Assembly (NCBI GenBank): GCA_910588295.1
Contig: CAJUQO010000003.1
Span: 62,001-126,000, forward strand
Direction of reading: 5' to 3'
Source: an uncultured Lachnospiraceae bacterium
GTDB taxonomy: Bacteria > Bacillota > Clostridia > Lachnospirales > Lachnospiraceae
Length of the DNA stretch: 64,000 nucleotides
The position numbers and the translations under genes were made by a program. The notes beneath the pieces were generated by a model, which saw only the letters and a program-made list of their open reading frames with translations, did not search any database and was not told the DNA's origin. How positions within the stretch are numbered: position 1 is the stretch's first letter; each line of letters opens with the position of its first letter. Positions 8,635-16,671 of this stretch are shown here, piece by piece.

Positions 8635-9759
8635 ATGAAAACAGTAGAAGGAATCTTTGCGTTCGCAAAAATATTCAATGATCATGTAGAAGATTATGCT
8701 CTGGCGCAGATGCAGATGATCTGCGATCATTGTGCTGCAAAGGGCAGCAAGATCCGCGTGATGCCGGATGTGCATCCGGGAAAGGCGGGACCGGTCGGTC
8801 TGACCATGACTGTCGGCGAAAAGATACTGCCGAATCTGGTGGGCATTGATATCGGCTGCGGTATCACACTGGCAAAATTAAAACAGAAAAAAGTAGAATT
8901 CCAAAGGCTGGATGCGGTTATCCGTGAAAATATTCCGGCTGCTTTTGGTGTTCGGAAAAAGCCCCACCGCTTCAACGAAAAATTTGATTATACACAGCTT
9001 TGGTGTTATGGGCATCTTAATATAAACCGGGCCATGCGCAGCCTGGGAACGCTGGGCGGCGGAAATCATTTCCTTGAACTGGATAAGGACAACGAAGGGA
9101 ATCTGTATGTGGCCATACACAGCGGGAGCCGCCATCTGGGAAAAGAGGTTGCGGAATACTATCTGAACCGGGGGCAGAAATGTTTGAGAGAGCAGGGCAT
9201 GGAGATTCCCTATGAACTAACCGATCTGTCAGGGGATTTGCGGGAGGAATATCTCCACGATCAGCTTCTCGTGCTGGAATATGCCGCTTTGAACCGGGAG
9301 GCCATACTGGATGAACTGGCGAAGGGGATGAAGTGGAAGGTGACGGAGCGTACTTGCTGTATTCACAATTATGTGGAAATCATGGAGGAAGGCAGGGCAA
9401 AAAAATGTATTCTGCGCAAAGGCGCCATTTCCGCCAGGAGCGGGGAGCGGGTCGTCATTCCGATCAATATGCGCGACGGCATCCTGCTGGGAACGGGGAA
9501 GGGAAATGAAGACTGGAACTGTTCCGCGCCCCATGGTTCGGGGCGGCTCCTGCGGCGTGATGCGGTGAAAGAACGTTACACGGTGGCTGATTTTAAAAGG
9601 GAAATGAGAGGTATATACTGTCCCTGCCTGGGGAAAGGAACACTGGATGAAGCGCCTTTCGCCTATAGGAAAATAGAGGAGATCATGGATGCCATAGGGG
9701 ACAGCGTCGCCGTCACAGACATATTAAAACCGGTCTACTGCTATAAGGGCGGAAATTAA
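8635..9759 (+). CDS. rtcB: RNA ligase RtcB (PrfH-linked type)
   Basis: RtcB joins RNA 3'-phosphate or 2',3'-cyclic phosphate ends to 5'-OH ends using GTP and Mn2+. The 374-residue protein has the family's metal and guanylation motifs: MPDVHPGKAG (D45, H47), GIDIGCGITLA (C75), GTLGGGNHFLEL, HSGSRHLG and the guanylated-histidine region APHGSGR. It is shorter than the archease-linked RtcB and fits the PrfH-linked group. ATG 8635 with AAAGGG upstream is preferred; an in-frame GTG at 8599 directly abuts the terminator and has no ribosome site. It is followed 18 bases later by prfH, so the pair is probably an operon repairing damaged ribosomal RNA. Confidence 0.93.
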   Translation: MKTVEGIFAFAKIFNDHVEDYALAQMQMICDHCAAKGSKIRVMPDVHPGKAGPVGLTMTVGEKILPNLVGIDIGCGITLAKLKQKKVEFQRLDAVIRENIPAAFGVRKKPHRFNEKFDYTQLWCYGHLNINRAMRSLGTLGGGNHFLELDKDNEGNLYVAIHSGSRHLGKEVAEYYLNRGQKCLREQGMEIPYELTDLSGDLREEYLHDQLLVLEYAALNREAILDELAKGMKWKVTERTCCIHNYVEIMEEGRAKKCILRKGAISARSGERVVIPINMRDGILLGTGKGNEDWNCSAPHGSGRLLRRDAVKERYTVADFKREMRGIYCPCLGKGTLDEAPFAYRKIEEIMDAIGDSVAVTDILKPVYCYKGGN

Positions 9760-9777
9760 GCAAAGGGAGGAGAATAT

Positions 9778-10368
9778 ATGATCATTCAGTTAAGTTCAGG
9801 ACAGGGGCCGGCGGAGTGCGGGCTGGCTGTCCGCAAATTATATGAATCCCTGCGGGAAGAATACCCGGATATCGAGATGCTGGCGTGTCACCCGTCAGGG
9901 GAAGCGGGCTGTTACACGTCAATCCTTTTTTCCACAGAACAGGATCTGTCCGGGCTGGAAGGCAGTGTACAGTGGATATGTAAGAGTCCTTTCCGGCCCC
10001 ATCATAAGAGGAAAAACTGGTTTGTGGATGTGAGTGTGATTCCGGAGACGGAACATGTATGCAAAGAGCAGGACATCCGCTTTGAACGTTTTCATTGCGG
10101 CGGAAATGGCGGGCAGAATGTGAATAAAGTGGAGACGGGCGTTCGGCTGCTACACATTCCCACAGGCATTACCGTGACATCGACGGCCCGGCGCAGCCAG
10201 TTTGCCAATAAAAAAGATGCGTTAAATAAGCTCAATAGTATATTGGACGAAAGAGAGAGGAGCGAGCAAAAAAAACAGGCGAACGCGGCATGGAAGGAGC
10301 ACACACGCATTATCCGGGGGAATCCCGTTAGGGTGTATGAGGGGATGAAATTTCGGATCAAAGCATAA
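9778..10368 (+). CDS. prfH: Peptide chain release factor homologue PrfH
   Basis: PrfH is a release-factor-like protein that, in studied RtcB-PrfH pairs, frees peptides from ribosomes whose 16S rRNA decoding centre has been cut, so that RtcB can reseal the RNA. The 196-residue protein carries the catalytic GGQ at residues 111-113 (CGGNGGQNVNKVETG) and the basic C-terminal tail typical of release factors, but no codon-recognition domain, matching the family's size. AGGGAGGAG precedes the ATG. Physical linkage to rtcB is the main support for its role here. Confidence 0.93.
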   Translation: MIIQLSSGQGPAECGLAVRKLYESLREEYPDIEMLACHPSGEAGCYTSILFSTEQDLSGLEGSVQWICKSPFRPHHKRKNWFVDVSVIPETEHVCKEQDIRFERFHCGGNGGQNVNKVETGVRLLHIPTGITVTSTARRSQFANKKDALNKLNSILDERERSEQKKQANAAWKEHTRIIRGNPVRVYEGMKFRIKA

Positions 10369-10389
10369 GCGTTTGTAAAGAAAAAACAC

Positions 10390-10418
10390 TTGACAACCAC
10401 GCATCTCCGTTGTATTAT
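10390..10418 (+). promoter_or_regulatory. Promoter for ylxM-ffh
   Basis: TTGACA at 10390-10395 and TATTAT at 10413-10418 with a 17-base spacer, between prfH and ylxM. Its presence argues against a ylxM start at the TTG inside the -35 box. Confidence 0.8.
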
Positions 10419-10434
10419 ACACAAGGTGTTGGAA

Positions 10435-10779
10435 ATGGAAAAGTTTGTGAGACGGACATTGCTATATGATTTTTATGGAGAACTTCTGACAGAGCATCAG
10501 CGGGAGGTTTATGAAGCCGTGGTGCTTGAGGATTATTCGGTCAGTGAAGTGGCGGCCGACAGGGGCATCAGCCGGCAGGGCATCCATGATCTGGTCAGGC
10601 GGGTAGACCGGCTGCTGGAGGGATATGAGGAGCGTCTGGGGCTGGTGGATCGGTTTATCCGCATCCGGAAACAGGTCGGCCGGATTCAGAAAATGGTGTC
10701 CGATTGTACAGCCGAAGGGCTTGCCGAGGTCAAACAGGCCGTTGCAGAGATTTCCGGCAGTATACTGGAGGAATTGTAA
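10435..10779 (+). CDS. ylxM: YlxM-type helix-turn-helix protein (UPF0122)
   Basis: YlxM proteins are small helix-turn-helix proteins always found next to ffh and thought to modulate SRP assembly or activity. The 114-residue product has a sigma-70 region 4-like helix-turn-helix around residues 20-60 (LTEHQREVYEAV, then SVSEVAADRGISRQGIHDLV). ATG 10435 is used because the more upstream in-frame TTG overlaps the promoter. It lies 112 bases before ffh. Confidence 0.9.
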   Translation: MEKFVRRTLLYDFYGELLTEHQREVYEAVVLEDYSVSEVAADRGISRQGIHDLVRRVDRLLEGYEERLGLVDRFIRIRKQVGRIQKMVSDCTAEGLAEVKQAVAEISGSILEEL

Positions 10780-10819
10780 ATTATGCAGGAATGGCTTTTG
10801 GAAAATAGGCGGATTGTTG

Positions 10820-10856
10820 ATAACAGTTCAGGCGGTCAACTTTTTTGAAGTGTCAT
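10820..10856. mobile_element. Decayed micro-element with 7/8 target duplication
   Basis: The left end ATAACAGTTCA and the right end, read inward as ATGACACTTCA, agree at 9 of 11 positions and resemble the consensus GTAACNGTTCA. The flanks are gattgttg (10812-10819) and gattgtta (10857-10864), identical at 7 of 8 bases. Its 37 bp sit in the ffh leader. It looks like an older member of the family seen intact at 16491, 28716 and 39289. Confidence 0.5.
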
Positions 10857-10891
10857 GATTGTTAAACAGTGCATCCCCACAGGAGAGTTTT

Positions 10892-12241
10892 ATGGCATTT
10901 GACAGTTTAACCGAGAAATTACAGAATGTGTTCAGGAACCTGAGAAGCAAAGGGCGGTTGACCGAAGCGGATGTAAAAACCGCGCTGCGGGAGGTCAAGA
11001 TGGCTCTTCTTGAGGCTGACGTCAGCTTCAAGGTAGTCAGGCAGTTTACCAAAGCCGTGCAGGAGCGGGCCGTGGGCCAGGATGTAATGAACGGGCTGAA
11101 CCCGGGTCAGATGGTGATCAAGATCGTCAATGACGAGCTGGTCAGCCTGATGGGTTCCGAGATGACAGAGATCGCCCTGAAGCCAGGCAATGAGATTACG
11201 ATCATTATGATGGCTGGTCTGCAGGGCGCCGGTAAGACGACCACGGCGGCTAAGATCGCCGGAAAACTGAAAGCCAAAGGGCGTCAGCCTCTGCTGGTGG
11301 CCTGCGACGTGTACCGGCCGGCGGCTGTGGAGCAGTTAAAGATCAACGGCGAAAAGCAGGGGGTGGAGGTATTCACCCTCGGCGATAAGATGAAGCCGGT
11401 GGACATTGCTAAGGCTTCCATTGAGCATGCGAAAGACGCCAAGAAGAATATTGTGATCATAGATACGGCCGGCCGTCTGCATATCGACGAGGATATGATG
11501 CAGGAGCTCAAGGATATCCGGGAGGCTGTGAAAGTGGATCAGACGTTGCTGGTGGTGGACGCCATGACCGGCCAGGACGCGGTGAACGTCTCGGAGACCT
11601 TCAACAGGGAGATCGGTATAGACGGCGTGGTGCTGACCAAGCTGGACGGCGATACCAGGGGCGGCGCGGCCCTTTCTATTAAGGCGATCAGCGGCAAGCC
11701 GATCCTCTATGTGGGTATGGGAGAAAAACTCTCGGATCTGGAACCCTTTTATCCGGATCGCATGGCATCCCGTATCTTGGGTATGGGCGATGTGATGAGC
11801 CTGATCGAGAAGGCCGAGGCCAATCTGGACGAGGAAAAGGCTAAGGAGATGGAGCAGAAGCTCCGCAAGGCCAGTTTCGGGTTTGACGATTACCTGGAGA
11901 GCATGAATCAGATGCGCAATATGGGCGGTATATCCAGTGTTTTAAGTATGCTGCCCGGTATGGGCGGCGGCAAAATGAAGGATATCGAGGGCATGATCGA
12001 CGAGAAAGATCTGGCCAGAAAAGAGGCCATTGTCCTGTCTATGACGCCGAAAGAGCGGGCCAACCCGGATCTGCTGAACATATCCAGGAAACAGCGGATT
12101 GCCAGAGGCGCCGGTGTGGATATCAGCGAAGTGAACCGCTTCGTCAAGCAGTTTGACCAGACCCGCAAAATGATGAAGCAGATGCCCGGTATGATGGGCG
12201 GCAAGGGCGGTAAAAAGGGCCGGTTCCGTCTGCCCTTTTAA
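10892..12241 (+). CDS. ffh: Signal recognition particle protein Ffh
   Basis: Ffh binds 4.5S/6S SRP RNA and signal peptides and delivers ribosomes to FtsY at the membrane. The 449-residue protein has the NG GTPase domain (GLQGAGKTTTAAKIA near residue 107, DTAGR, TKLDGDTRGGAAL) and a methionine-rich M domain from about residue 300, ending in MPGMMGGKGGKKGR, a typical signal-peptide-binding tail. ATG 10892 follows AGGAGAG; a longer frame from an upstream TTG has no ribosome site. It opens the ffh-rpsP-khpA run. Confidence 0.97.
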   Translation: MAFDSLTEKLQNVFRNLRSKGRLTEADVKTALREVKMALLEADVSFKVVRQFTKAVQERAVGQDVMNGLNPGQMVIKIVNDELVSLMGSEMTEIALKPGNEITIIMMAGLQGAGKTTTAAKIAGKLKAKGRQPLLVACDVYRPAAVEQLKINGEKQGVEVFTLGDKMKPVDIAKASIEHAKDAKKNIVIIDTAGRLHIDEDMMQELKDIREAVKVDQTLLVVDAMTGQDAVNVSETFNREIGIDGVVLTKLDGDTRGGAALSIKAISGKPILYVGMGEKLSDLEPFYPDRMASRILGMGDVMSLIEKAEANLDEEKAKEMEQKLRKASFGFDDYLESMNQMRNMGGISSVLSMLPGMGGGKMKDIEGMIDEKDLARKEAIVLSMTPKERANPDLLNISRKQRIARGAGVDISEVNRFVKQFDQTRKMMKQMPGMMGGKGGKKGRFRLPF

Positions 12242-12308
12242 TGACATGTTTAGAATGGATAGCATCCTTTCTATATAAATTGCAAATACATTAAGGAGGT
12301 GAAAGAAA

Positions 12309-12554
12309 ATGGCAGTAAAGATCAGATTGAGAAGAATGGGAAAGAAGAAAGCTCCCTTCTATAGAATCATCGTAGCGGATTCCCGTTCCCCGAGGGACGG
12401 ACGGTTTATCGAGGAGATCGGAACCTATGATCCGAACCAGGAGCCCAGCGCTTACAAGGTAAACGAGGAGGCGGCTAAGAAATGGCTGGCCTGCGGCGCT
12501 CAGCCGACAGACGTGGTTGCACGTATTTTCAAGCTGGCCGGGATCGAAAAATAA
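12309..12554 (+). CDS. rpsP: Ribosomal protein S16
   Basis: S16 is an early-assembling 30S protein. The 81-residue product starts with the conserved MAVKIRLRRMGKKKAPFYRI and has the usual length. AAGGAGGTGA lies just upstream. The 67-base gap after ffh includes a possible weak promoter, but co-transcription with ffh is the usual arrangement. Confidence 0.98.
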   Translation: MAVKIRLRRMGKKKAPFYRIIVADSRSPRDGRFIEEIGTYDPNQEPSAYKVNEEAAKKWLACGAQPTDVVARIFKLAGIEK

Positions 12555-12572
12555 TCTATCAGGAGGCATGTG

Positions 12573-12803
12573 ATGAAAGAGTTAGTTGAAGTAATTGCAA
12601 AATCTCTTGTAGAAAAACCTGATCTGGTGGTTGTCACGGAGACGGAGACAGAAGAAGCCTTTGTCGTGGAGCTGAAGGTCGATCCCGCCGATATGGGCAA
12701 GGTGATCGGACGCCAGGGCCGTATCGCCAAGGCGATCCGCGCGGTGGTGAAGGCCGCGTCTTCAAAGTATGACAAAAAGGTTATCGTGGAAATTATGCAG
12801 TAA
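12573..12803 (+). CDS. khpA: KH-domain RNA-binding protein KhpA
   Basis: KhpA (YlqC) is a small KH protein that works with KhpB/EloR in RNA binding and cell-elongation control. The 76-residue protein has the KH loop VIGRQGRIAKAIR. ATG 12573 gives six bases from AGGAGG; the overlapping GTG at 12570 is too close to it. The position between rpsP and rimM is conserved in Firmicutes. Confidence 0.93.
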   Translation: MKELVEVIAKSLVEKPDLVVVTETETEEAFVVELKVDPADMGKVIGRQGRIAKAIRAVVKAASSKYDKKVIVEIMQ

Positions 12804-12811
12804 TACAGAAA

Positions 12812-12851
12812 GCCCGCCATTACACAAGGTACGCCTTCGGTGTGGCGGCCT
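12812..12851 (+). repeat. Hairpin after khpA
   Basis: CCGCCA and TGGCGG arms enclose CAC/GTG and AAGG/CCTT inner pairs, forming an imperfect hairpin with no strong T run. It precedes the true terminator at 12874. Confidence 0.45.
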
Positions 12852-12873
12852 TTCCGCATACTACGGCATGCCG

Positions 12874-12902
12874 GGGATATTGCTCTGCAATATCCCTTTT
12901 TT
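12874..12902 (+). terminator. Strong terminator after khpA
   Basis: A perfect 10-bp stem, GGGATATTGC with GCAATATCCC around TCT, runs into six T residues. It separates rpsP-khpA from rimM-trmD. Confidence 0.9.
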
Positions 12903-12966
12903 CTACTCGGGCATCAGGCATGTGTATTAGCCGTGCAGACCGTGAGAAAGTGATTGGGGATAATAT

Positions 12967-13485
12967 ATGGAACAGTATTTTCAGGTGGGTGTGATCTCCT
13001 CCACCCATGGGATTCGAGGAGAAGTAAAGGTGTATCCGACCACGGATGATCCCGCCCGTTTCCGTCGGCTGAAGGAGGTATTGCTGGATACAGGCGGCGG
13101 ATGGATGACCATGGAGCTGGAACAGGTGCGTTTTTTCAAGCAGATGGTCATTGTCAAATTTAAAGGGTATGATTCCATCAATGAGGTGGAAAAATACCGC
13201 AATAAAGGGCTGTTTGTGCCGCGGGAACAGGCAGTTCCCCTGGAGGAGGGGGAGTATTATATTGCGGATCTTCTGGGAATGAAAGTGTTCACCGAGGATG
13301 GCGGGCAATTCGGAACCCTGAGAGATGTGATGCAGACGGGGGCTAATGATGTATATGTGATCGACAGTCTGCATAACGGCGAGGTGCTGGTGCCGGCCAT
13401 TGCCGACTGTGTTCTGGAAATATCGGTGGAGCAGGGGTGGATGAAGATCCATCTTCTGGACGGGCTGTTAGATCAGGGGCAATAA
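12967..13485 (+). CDS. rimM: Ribosome maturation factor RimM
   Basis: RimM binds S19 and assists assembly of the 30S head. The 172-residue protein has the N-terminal beta-barrel (QVGVISSTHGIRGEVKVYP) and a C-terminal PRC-barrel (YYIADLLGMKVF, VPAIADCVLEI). It follows a terminator, so a promoter in 12903-12966 or partial read-through must feed it; no good promoter was seen. trmD follows 47 bases later. Confidence 0.95.
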   Translation: MEQYFQVGVISSTHGIRGEVKVYPTTDDPARFRRLKEVLLDTGGGWMTMELEQVRFFKQMVIVKFKGYDSINEVEKYRNKGLFVPREQAVPLEEGEYYIADLLGMKVFTEDGGQFGTLRDVMQTGANDVYVIDSLHNGEVLVPAIADCVLEISVEQGWMKIHLLDGLLDQGQ

Positions 13486-13532
13486 TGCGGCGGAGCTGAA
13501 TTGCCGCTGGCAGATAACGGGAGGGGATAGGC

Positions 13533-14261
13533 TTGCGTTTTCATGTATTGACTTTATTTCCGGATATGATTATAAACGGTATGAATACCAGTATTACGGG
13601 CCGCGCCATGGAGCGGGGGCTGATCGGGCTGGACGCGGTGGATATTCGTGATTATGCGGACAATAAACACATGCGGGTGGATGATTACCCTTATGGCGGC
13701 GGAGCTGGGATGGTGATGCAGGCGGAGCCGGTATACCGGGCTTTTGAGGCCGTAAAGACGCGAATTTCCCGCCCGGTGCGGGTGGTTTACCTGACGCCCC
13801 AGGGCAGGGTTTTTAACCAGGAGCTGGCCGAAGAGCTGGCCCGGGAGGAGGAACTGGTTTTTCTCTGCGGCCATTATGAAGGAATCGATGAAAGGGTGCT
13901 GGAGGAGATCGTGACAGATCCGGTGTCCATCGGCGATTATGTGCTGACCGGCGGGGAACTGCCCGCCATGGTCATGATGGACGCTATCTCCCGCCTAGTA
14001 CCCGGCGTACTGAATAACGAAGAGTCCGCTGTGGGAGAATCTTTTCAGGGAAATCTGCTAGAGTATCCCCAATACTCCCGCCCGGCTGTCTGGCGGGAAA
14101 AAGAAGTGCCGGAGGTACTGTTATCCGGCCACCACGCGAATGTGGAGCGCTGGCGCAGAGAGCAATCAGTACTGCGGACGGCCATGTGGCGTCCGGATTT
14201 GTTGAAAAAGGCTGCATTGACACCGAAGGAACAGGAAATGATAAACATGGTGAATAAATAA
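13533..14261 (+). CDS. trmD: tRNA (guanine-37-N1)-methyltransferase TrmD
   Basis: TrmD methylates G37 of tRNAs to prevent +1 frameshifting. The 242-residue SPOUT enzyme has the trefoil-knot SAM site (LCGHYEGIDERV and IGDYVLTGGELPAMVMMDAI). It starts at TTG 13533, which follows GGGAGGGG at good spacing and gives the canonical N-terminus RFHVLTLFPDM. The rplS gene that usually follows trmD is absent; a zinc-ribbon protein takes its place. Confidence 0.97.
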   Translation: MRFHVLTLFPDMIINGMNTSITGRAMERGLIGLDAVDIRDYADNKHMRVDDYPYGGGAGMVMQAEPVYRAFEAVKTRISRPVRVVYLTPQGRVFNQELAEELAREEELVFLCGHYEGIDERVLEEIVTDPVSIGDYVLTGGELPAMVMMDAISRLVPGVLNNEESAVGESFQGNLLEYPQYSRPAVWREKEVPEVLLSGHHANVERWRREQSVLRTAMWRPDLLKKAALTPKEQEMINMVNK

Positions 14262-14276
14262 GGGAGGGCGGCAGCT

Positions 14277-15059
14277 ATGAAGGTTTGTCCCCATTGTGGT
14301 GCGCCTGTAAGAGACGATCAGAAAATTTGTGACGGGTGTGGAGAACCGATAGGCAGAGGTAATCAGAGGCGAAGGAATGTAATCATGTGTTTGCTGGCTG
14401 TGATTTCCTTTGCTTTAGGCCTATGTGGGATCGGCGCTTATACGGCCCATCATAAGCGGATGGTTCTTGCGGATCAGGAGGCGGAGAAGCAGAAACAGCA
14501 GGCGAAGGAAAAAAGGGCTGAAGAGCTGGCCGCGGAAATACTGGAAGAGCAGGAGCGGCGTGAAAACGCGGCGGCTTCATCCTCGGTGACAGAACAGACC
14601 GGGGAGGAAAGCAGTTCCGAAACTCAGGAGGATGAGGAAGAGACCACTTACACGGATCTTTCCAAGCTGGCCCAGCAGGATCTGCAGCCTCTGGTGGAAG
14701 AGACGGGAGCCATCCAGATGGAAACCGGAGGAGAGTACGCGGAGTACCATACGGAAAACGATGCGGTGATCCTTGCTTATACGGAAACGGGTTACTCGGT
14801 TTCTCTGGACAGCGAGTGCATTTACAGCCTGTACGGTGTCCATGTGGGAATGACGTTGGATGATGCGCTGGATCATTTGGACTCCAGAGGCTTCCGGCAA
14901 ACAGACGACATGGAGGAAATCTGTTATCAGATCGACGATATCGATCTGCTCTATGTCTTTGAAAACGGCGGCGAGGTGACGGGACTGCGCCTGGATGTGC
15001 TGGTAGAAGACATTGAGGAAAATACAGAGGACGAAGAGGATCCGGATGAACAGGAGTAG
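14277..15059 (+). CDS. Zinc-ribbon, single-pass membrane protein of unknown function
   Basis: The 260-residue protein opens with two CxxC pairs (CPHCG at 4-8, CDGCG at 18-22) forming a zinc ribbon, followed by one membrane helix at about residues 35-56, a charged coiled-coil stretch (to about 95), an acidic serine-rich linker and a C-terminal globular domain of about 110 residues. The acidic tail ends EDEEDPDEQE. I do not recognise the C-terminal domain; ribbon-helix-domain proteins of this layout are common in Clostridia and unassigned. The ribbon would face the cytoplasm and the rest the outside. It follows trmD by 15 bases and precedes the hydrolase by 5, so it is in the same transcript. 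Confidence 0.75.
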   Translation: MKVCPHCGAPVRDDQKICDGCGEPIGRGNQRRRNVIMCLLAVISFALGLCGIGAYTAHHKRMVLADQEAEKQKQQAKEKRAEELAAEILEEQERRENAAASSSVTEQTGEESSSETQEDEEETTYTDLSKLAQQDLQPLVEETGAIQMETGGEYAEYHTENDAVILAYTETGYSVSLDSECIYSLYGVHVGMTLDDALDHLDSRGFRQTDDMEEICYQIDDIDLLYVFENGGEVTGLRLDVLVEDIEENTEDEEDPDEQE

Positions 15060-15064
15060 TATTC

Positions 15065-15592
15065 ATGAAAAAAATACTGATTGTTGTAGATATGCAAAAT
15101 GATTTTATCGATGGGGCTCTGGGAACCGCCGAGGCTAAAGCCATCGTACAGCCTGTGATTGATAAGATAAAGGAATATGATCAGAAGAATATATGGGCCA
15201 CCAGAGATAGCCACGGGGAAAATTATCTGAATACCCAGGAGGGGCGGCGTCTGCCTGTGAAACACTGTATCCGGGGAACAAAGGGCTGGGAGATCGCCGA
15301 TGAGATTGCGGCTGCCATGCCGGAGGCAGTCGTGATAGACAAGCCCTCTTTTGGTTCCGTGGAACTGGCTGACCGGCTGGCAGCTCTGGCCGATCGGGAA
15401 GATATCGAGCTGGAACTGATAGGGTTATGTACGGATATCTGCGTGGTCAGCAATGCACTGAATCTGAAAGCCCGGATGCCGGAGGTGCCGATATCCGTAG
15501 ATGCCGCCTGTTGCGCCGGAGTGACGCCGGAATCCCACAGGGCGGCTCTGGAAACGATGCGCATGTGCCAGATTACGGTCATCAACGGCTGA
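15065..15592 (+). CDS. Cysteine hydrolase, nicotinamidase/isochorismatase family
   Basis: The 175-residue protein has the family's catalytic triad D9 (VDMQNDF), K93 (DKPSFGS) and C126 (LCTDICV). D48, H50 and H67 lie where nicotinamidases bind a metal ion, so nicotinamide deamidation is the likeliest reaction, but isochorismatase-like amidases cannot be excluded. It starts five bases after the zinc-ribbon gene and converges on murI with 34 bases between the stops. Confidence 0.85.
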   Translation: MKKILIVVDMQNDFIDGALGTAEAKAIVQPVIDKIKEYDQKNIWATRDSHGENYLNTQEGRRLPVKHCIRGTKGWEIADEIAAAMPEAVVIDKPSFGSVELADRLAALADREDIELELIGLCTDICVVSNALNLKARMPEVPISVDAACCAGVTPESHRAALETMRMCQITVING

Positions 15593-15626
15593 CGGCGGGC
15601 CGCTCTGTGGATAGACACCATTTCTG

Positions 15627-16397
15627 TTATGCATCTAAAAGCTGATAGCAGAGCATGATTTTGTCCGGGTCGCCGCTGGAATTCTGGATCTCAATAGAGC
15701 CGGGTTCCGAGGACGGATTTGTAAGCTCCATAGCGTAAAGCTGGCGGCGGGCTTCCCGGGCGGTGCCGTTGCCGCCGTCGTAAATGACCGTGTGGGGCGC
15801 GGCGCGCTCGATAACCGGACGTACAAAAGGGAAGTGGGTGCAGCCCAGGACAATGGCATCGGCGGGAGCATCCAGATGGCGGCCTAGGATATGTTTGATC
15901 AGGGAAAAAAGCGCCGGGCTGTCAAGTTCTCCCCGCTCCACATATTCCACCAGCTCGGAGGCAGGTACAGGGATGATCCCGGCCTGGGAGCGGTAATGTT
16001 CCAGCAGAGCCGCAAATTTCTCCTGCCGTAAGGTCATATTTGTCGCAAGAACGGCGATGCGTCCGCCGGGATGGTGAAGGGCCGCCGGTTTCAGGGCCGG
16101 TTCAATGCCCACGATAGGAAGTTCAGGATACATGCCTCGCAGAATGCGCACCGCGGCGCTGGTGGCTGTATTGCATGCAACCACAAGAGCTTTCGCTCCC
16201 TGCTCCAGCAGAATATCTACGTTGGCGAGGGTCAGGGCGCGGATTTCTTCCACTGGCCGTGTGCCGTAGGGGGCATTGGCGGAATCACCTAGATAAATAT
16301 AATTTTCATTAGGCATGAGCGCTACCAGTTCCCTCAGCACGCTGATGCCCCCCACACCCGAGTCAAAGACAGCAATGGGGGCGTTTTTTTGCTTCAT
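15627..16397 (-). CDS. murI: Glutamate racemase
   Basis: MurI makes D-glutamate for peptidoglycan. The 256-residue protein has the paired catalytic cysteines in VVACNTATS and LGCTHFPF and the substrate loop FDSGVGGISV near the N-terminus. ATG 16397 is chosen because AAGAAGG lies about nine bases upstream; a 17-residue longer frame exists but has no ribosome site and would overlap promoter DNA. It is the only minus-strand gene in the first 26 kb. Confidence 0.95.
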   Translation of the reverse strand: MKQKNAPIAVFDSGVGGISVLRELVALMPNENYIYLGDSANAPYGTRPVEEIRALTLANVDILLEQGAKALVVACNTATSAAVRILRGMYPELPIVGIEPALKPAALHHPGGRIAVLATNMTLRQEKFAALLEHYRSQAGIIPVPASELVEYVERGELDSPALFSLIKHILGRHLDAPADAIVLGCTHFPFVRPVIERAAPHTVIYDGGNGTAREARRQLYAMELTNPSSEPGSIEIQNSSGDPDKIMLCYQLLDA

Positions 16398-16444
16398 TAT
16401 ATAAAACCTTCTTTCATAAAATCGTTTTTCAAATGCCAATTTAT

Positions 16445-16473
16445 ACAATATGCGATTAAATGGAAAAAAGCAA
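16445..16473 (-). promoter_or_regulatory. Promoter for murI
   Basis: On the minus strand TTGCTT (16468-16473) and TATTGT (16445-16450) are 17 bases apart, about 50 bases before the murI start. Confidence 0.4.
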
Positions 16474-16490
16474 TACCCAAATAGATTTTC

Positions 16491-16522
16491 GTAACAGGGA
16501 AGATATAAGGATGAACGGTTAC
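16491..16522. mobile_element. 32-bp IS66-like micro-element with perfect 8-bp target duplication
   Basis: The element starts GTAACAGGGA and ends TGAACGGTTAC. It is flanked on both sides by agattttc (16483-16490 and 16523-16530), a perfect 8-bp direct repeat. GTAA termini with 8-bp duplications are typical of IS66-family insertions. It has no coding capacity. It lies between the divergent murI and rpsO promoters without disrupting either. Confidence 0.75.
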
Positions 16523-16550
16523 AGATTTTCGTTTTGCGGAAATAAAACAG

Positions 16551-16579
16551 TTTACATTCCTATAAGCCTGTGCTATACT
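16551..16579 (+). promoter_or_regulatory. Promoter for rpsO
   Basis: TTTACA at 16551-16556 and TATACT at 16574-16579 with a 17-base spacer, giving a leader of about 85 bases. Confidence 0.8.
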
Positions 16580-16609
16580 TGTCGGGTATGAAATTTAGCC
16601 CGGGTTCAG

Positions 16610-16649
16610 TAATCGGACACTCCGGCCATTGCCTAATTCGCGGCGATTA
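16610..16649 (+). promoter_or_regulatory. Structured rpsO leader, possible S15 autoregulatory RNA
   Basis: TAATCG (16610-16615) pairs with CGATTA (16644-16649), enclosing short GC-rich hairpins, immediately before the ribosome site AGGAGG. S15 represses its own mRNA through leader structures in many bacteria; the specific structure here is not one I can assign to a known class. Confidence 0.3.
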
Positions 16650-16671
16650 AAAGTATAAGGAGGAAATCAAC

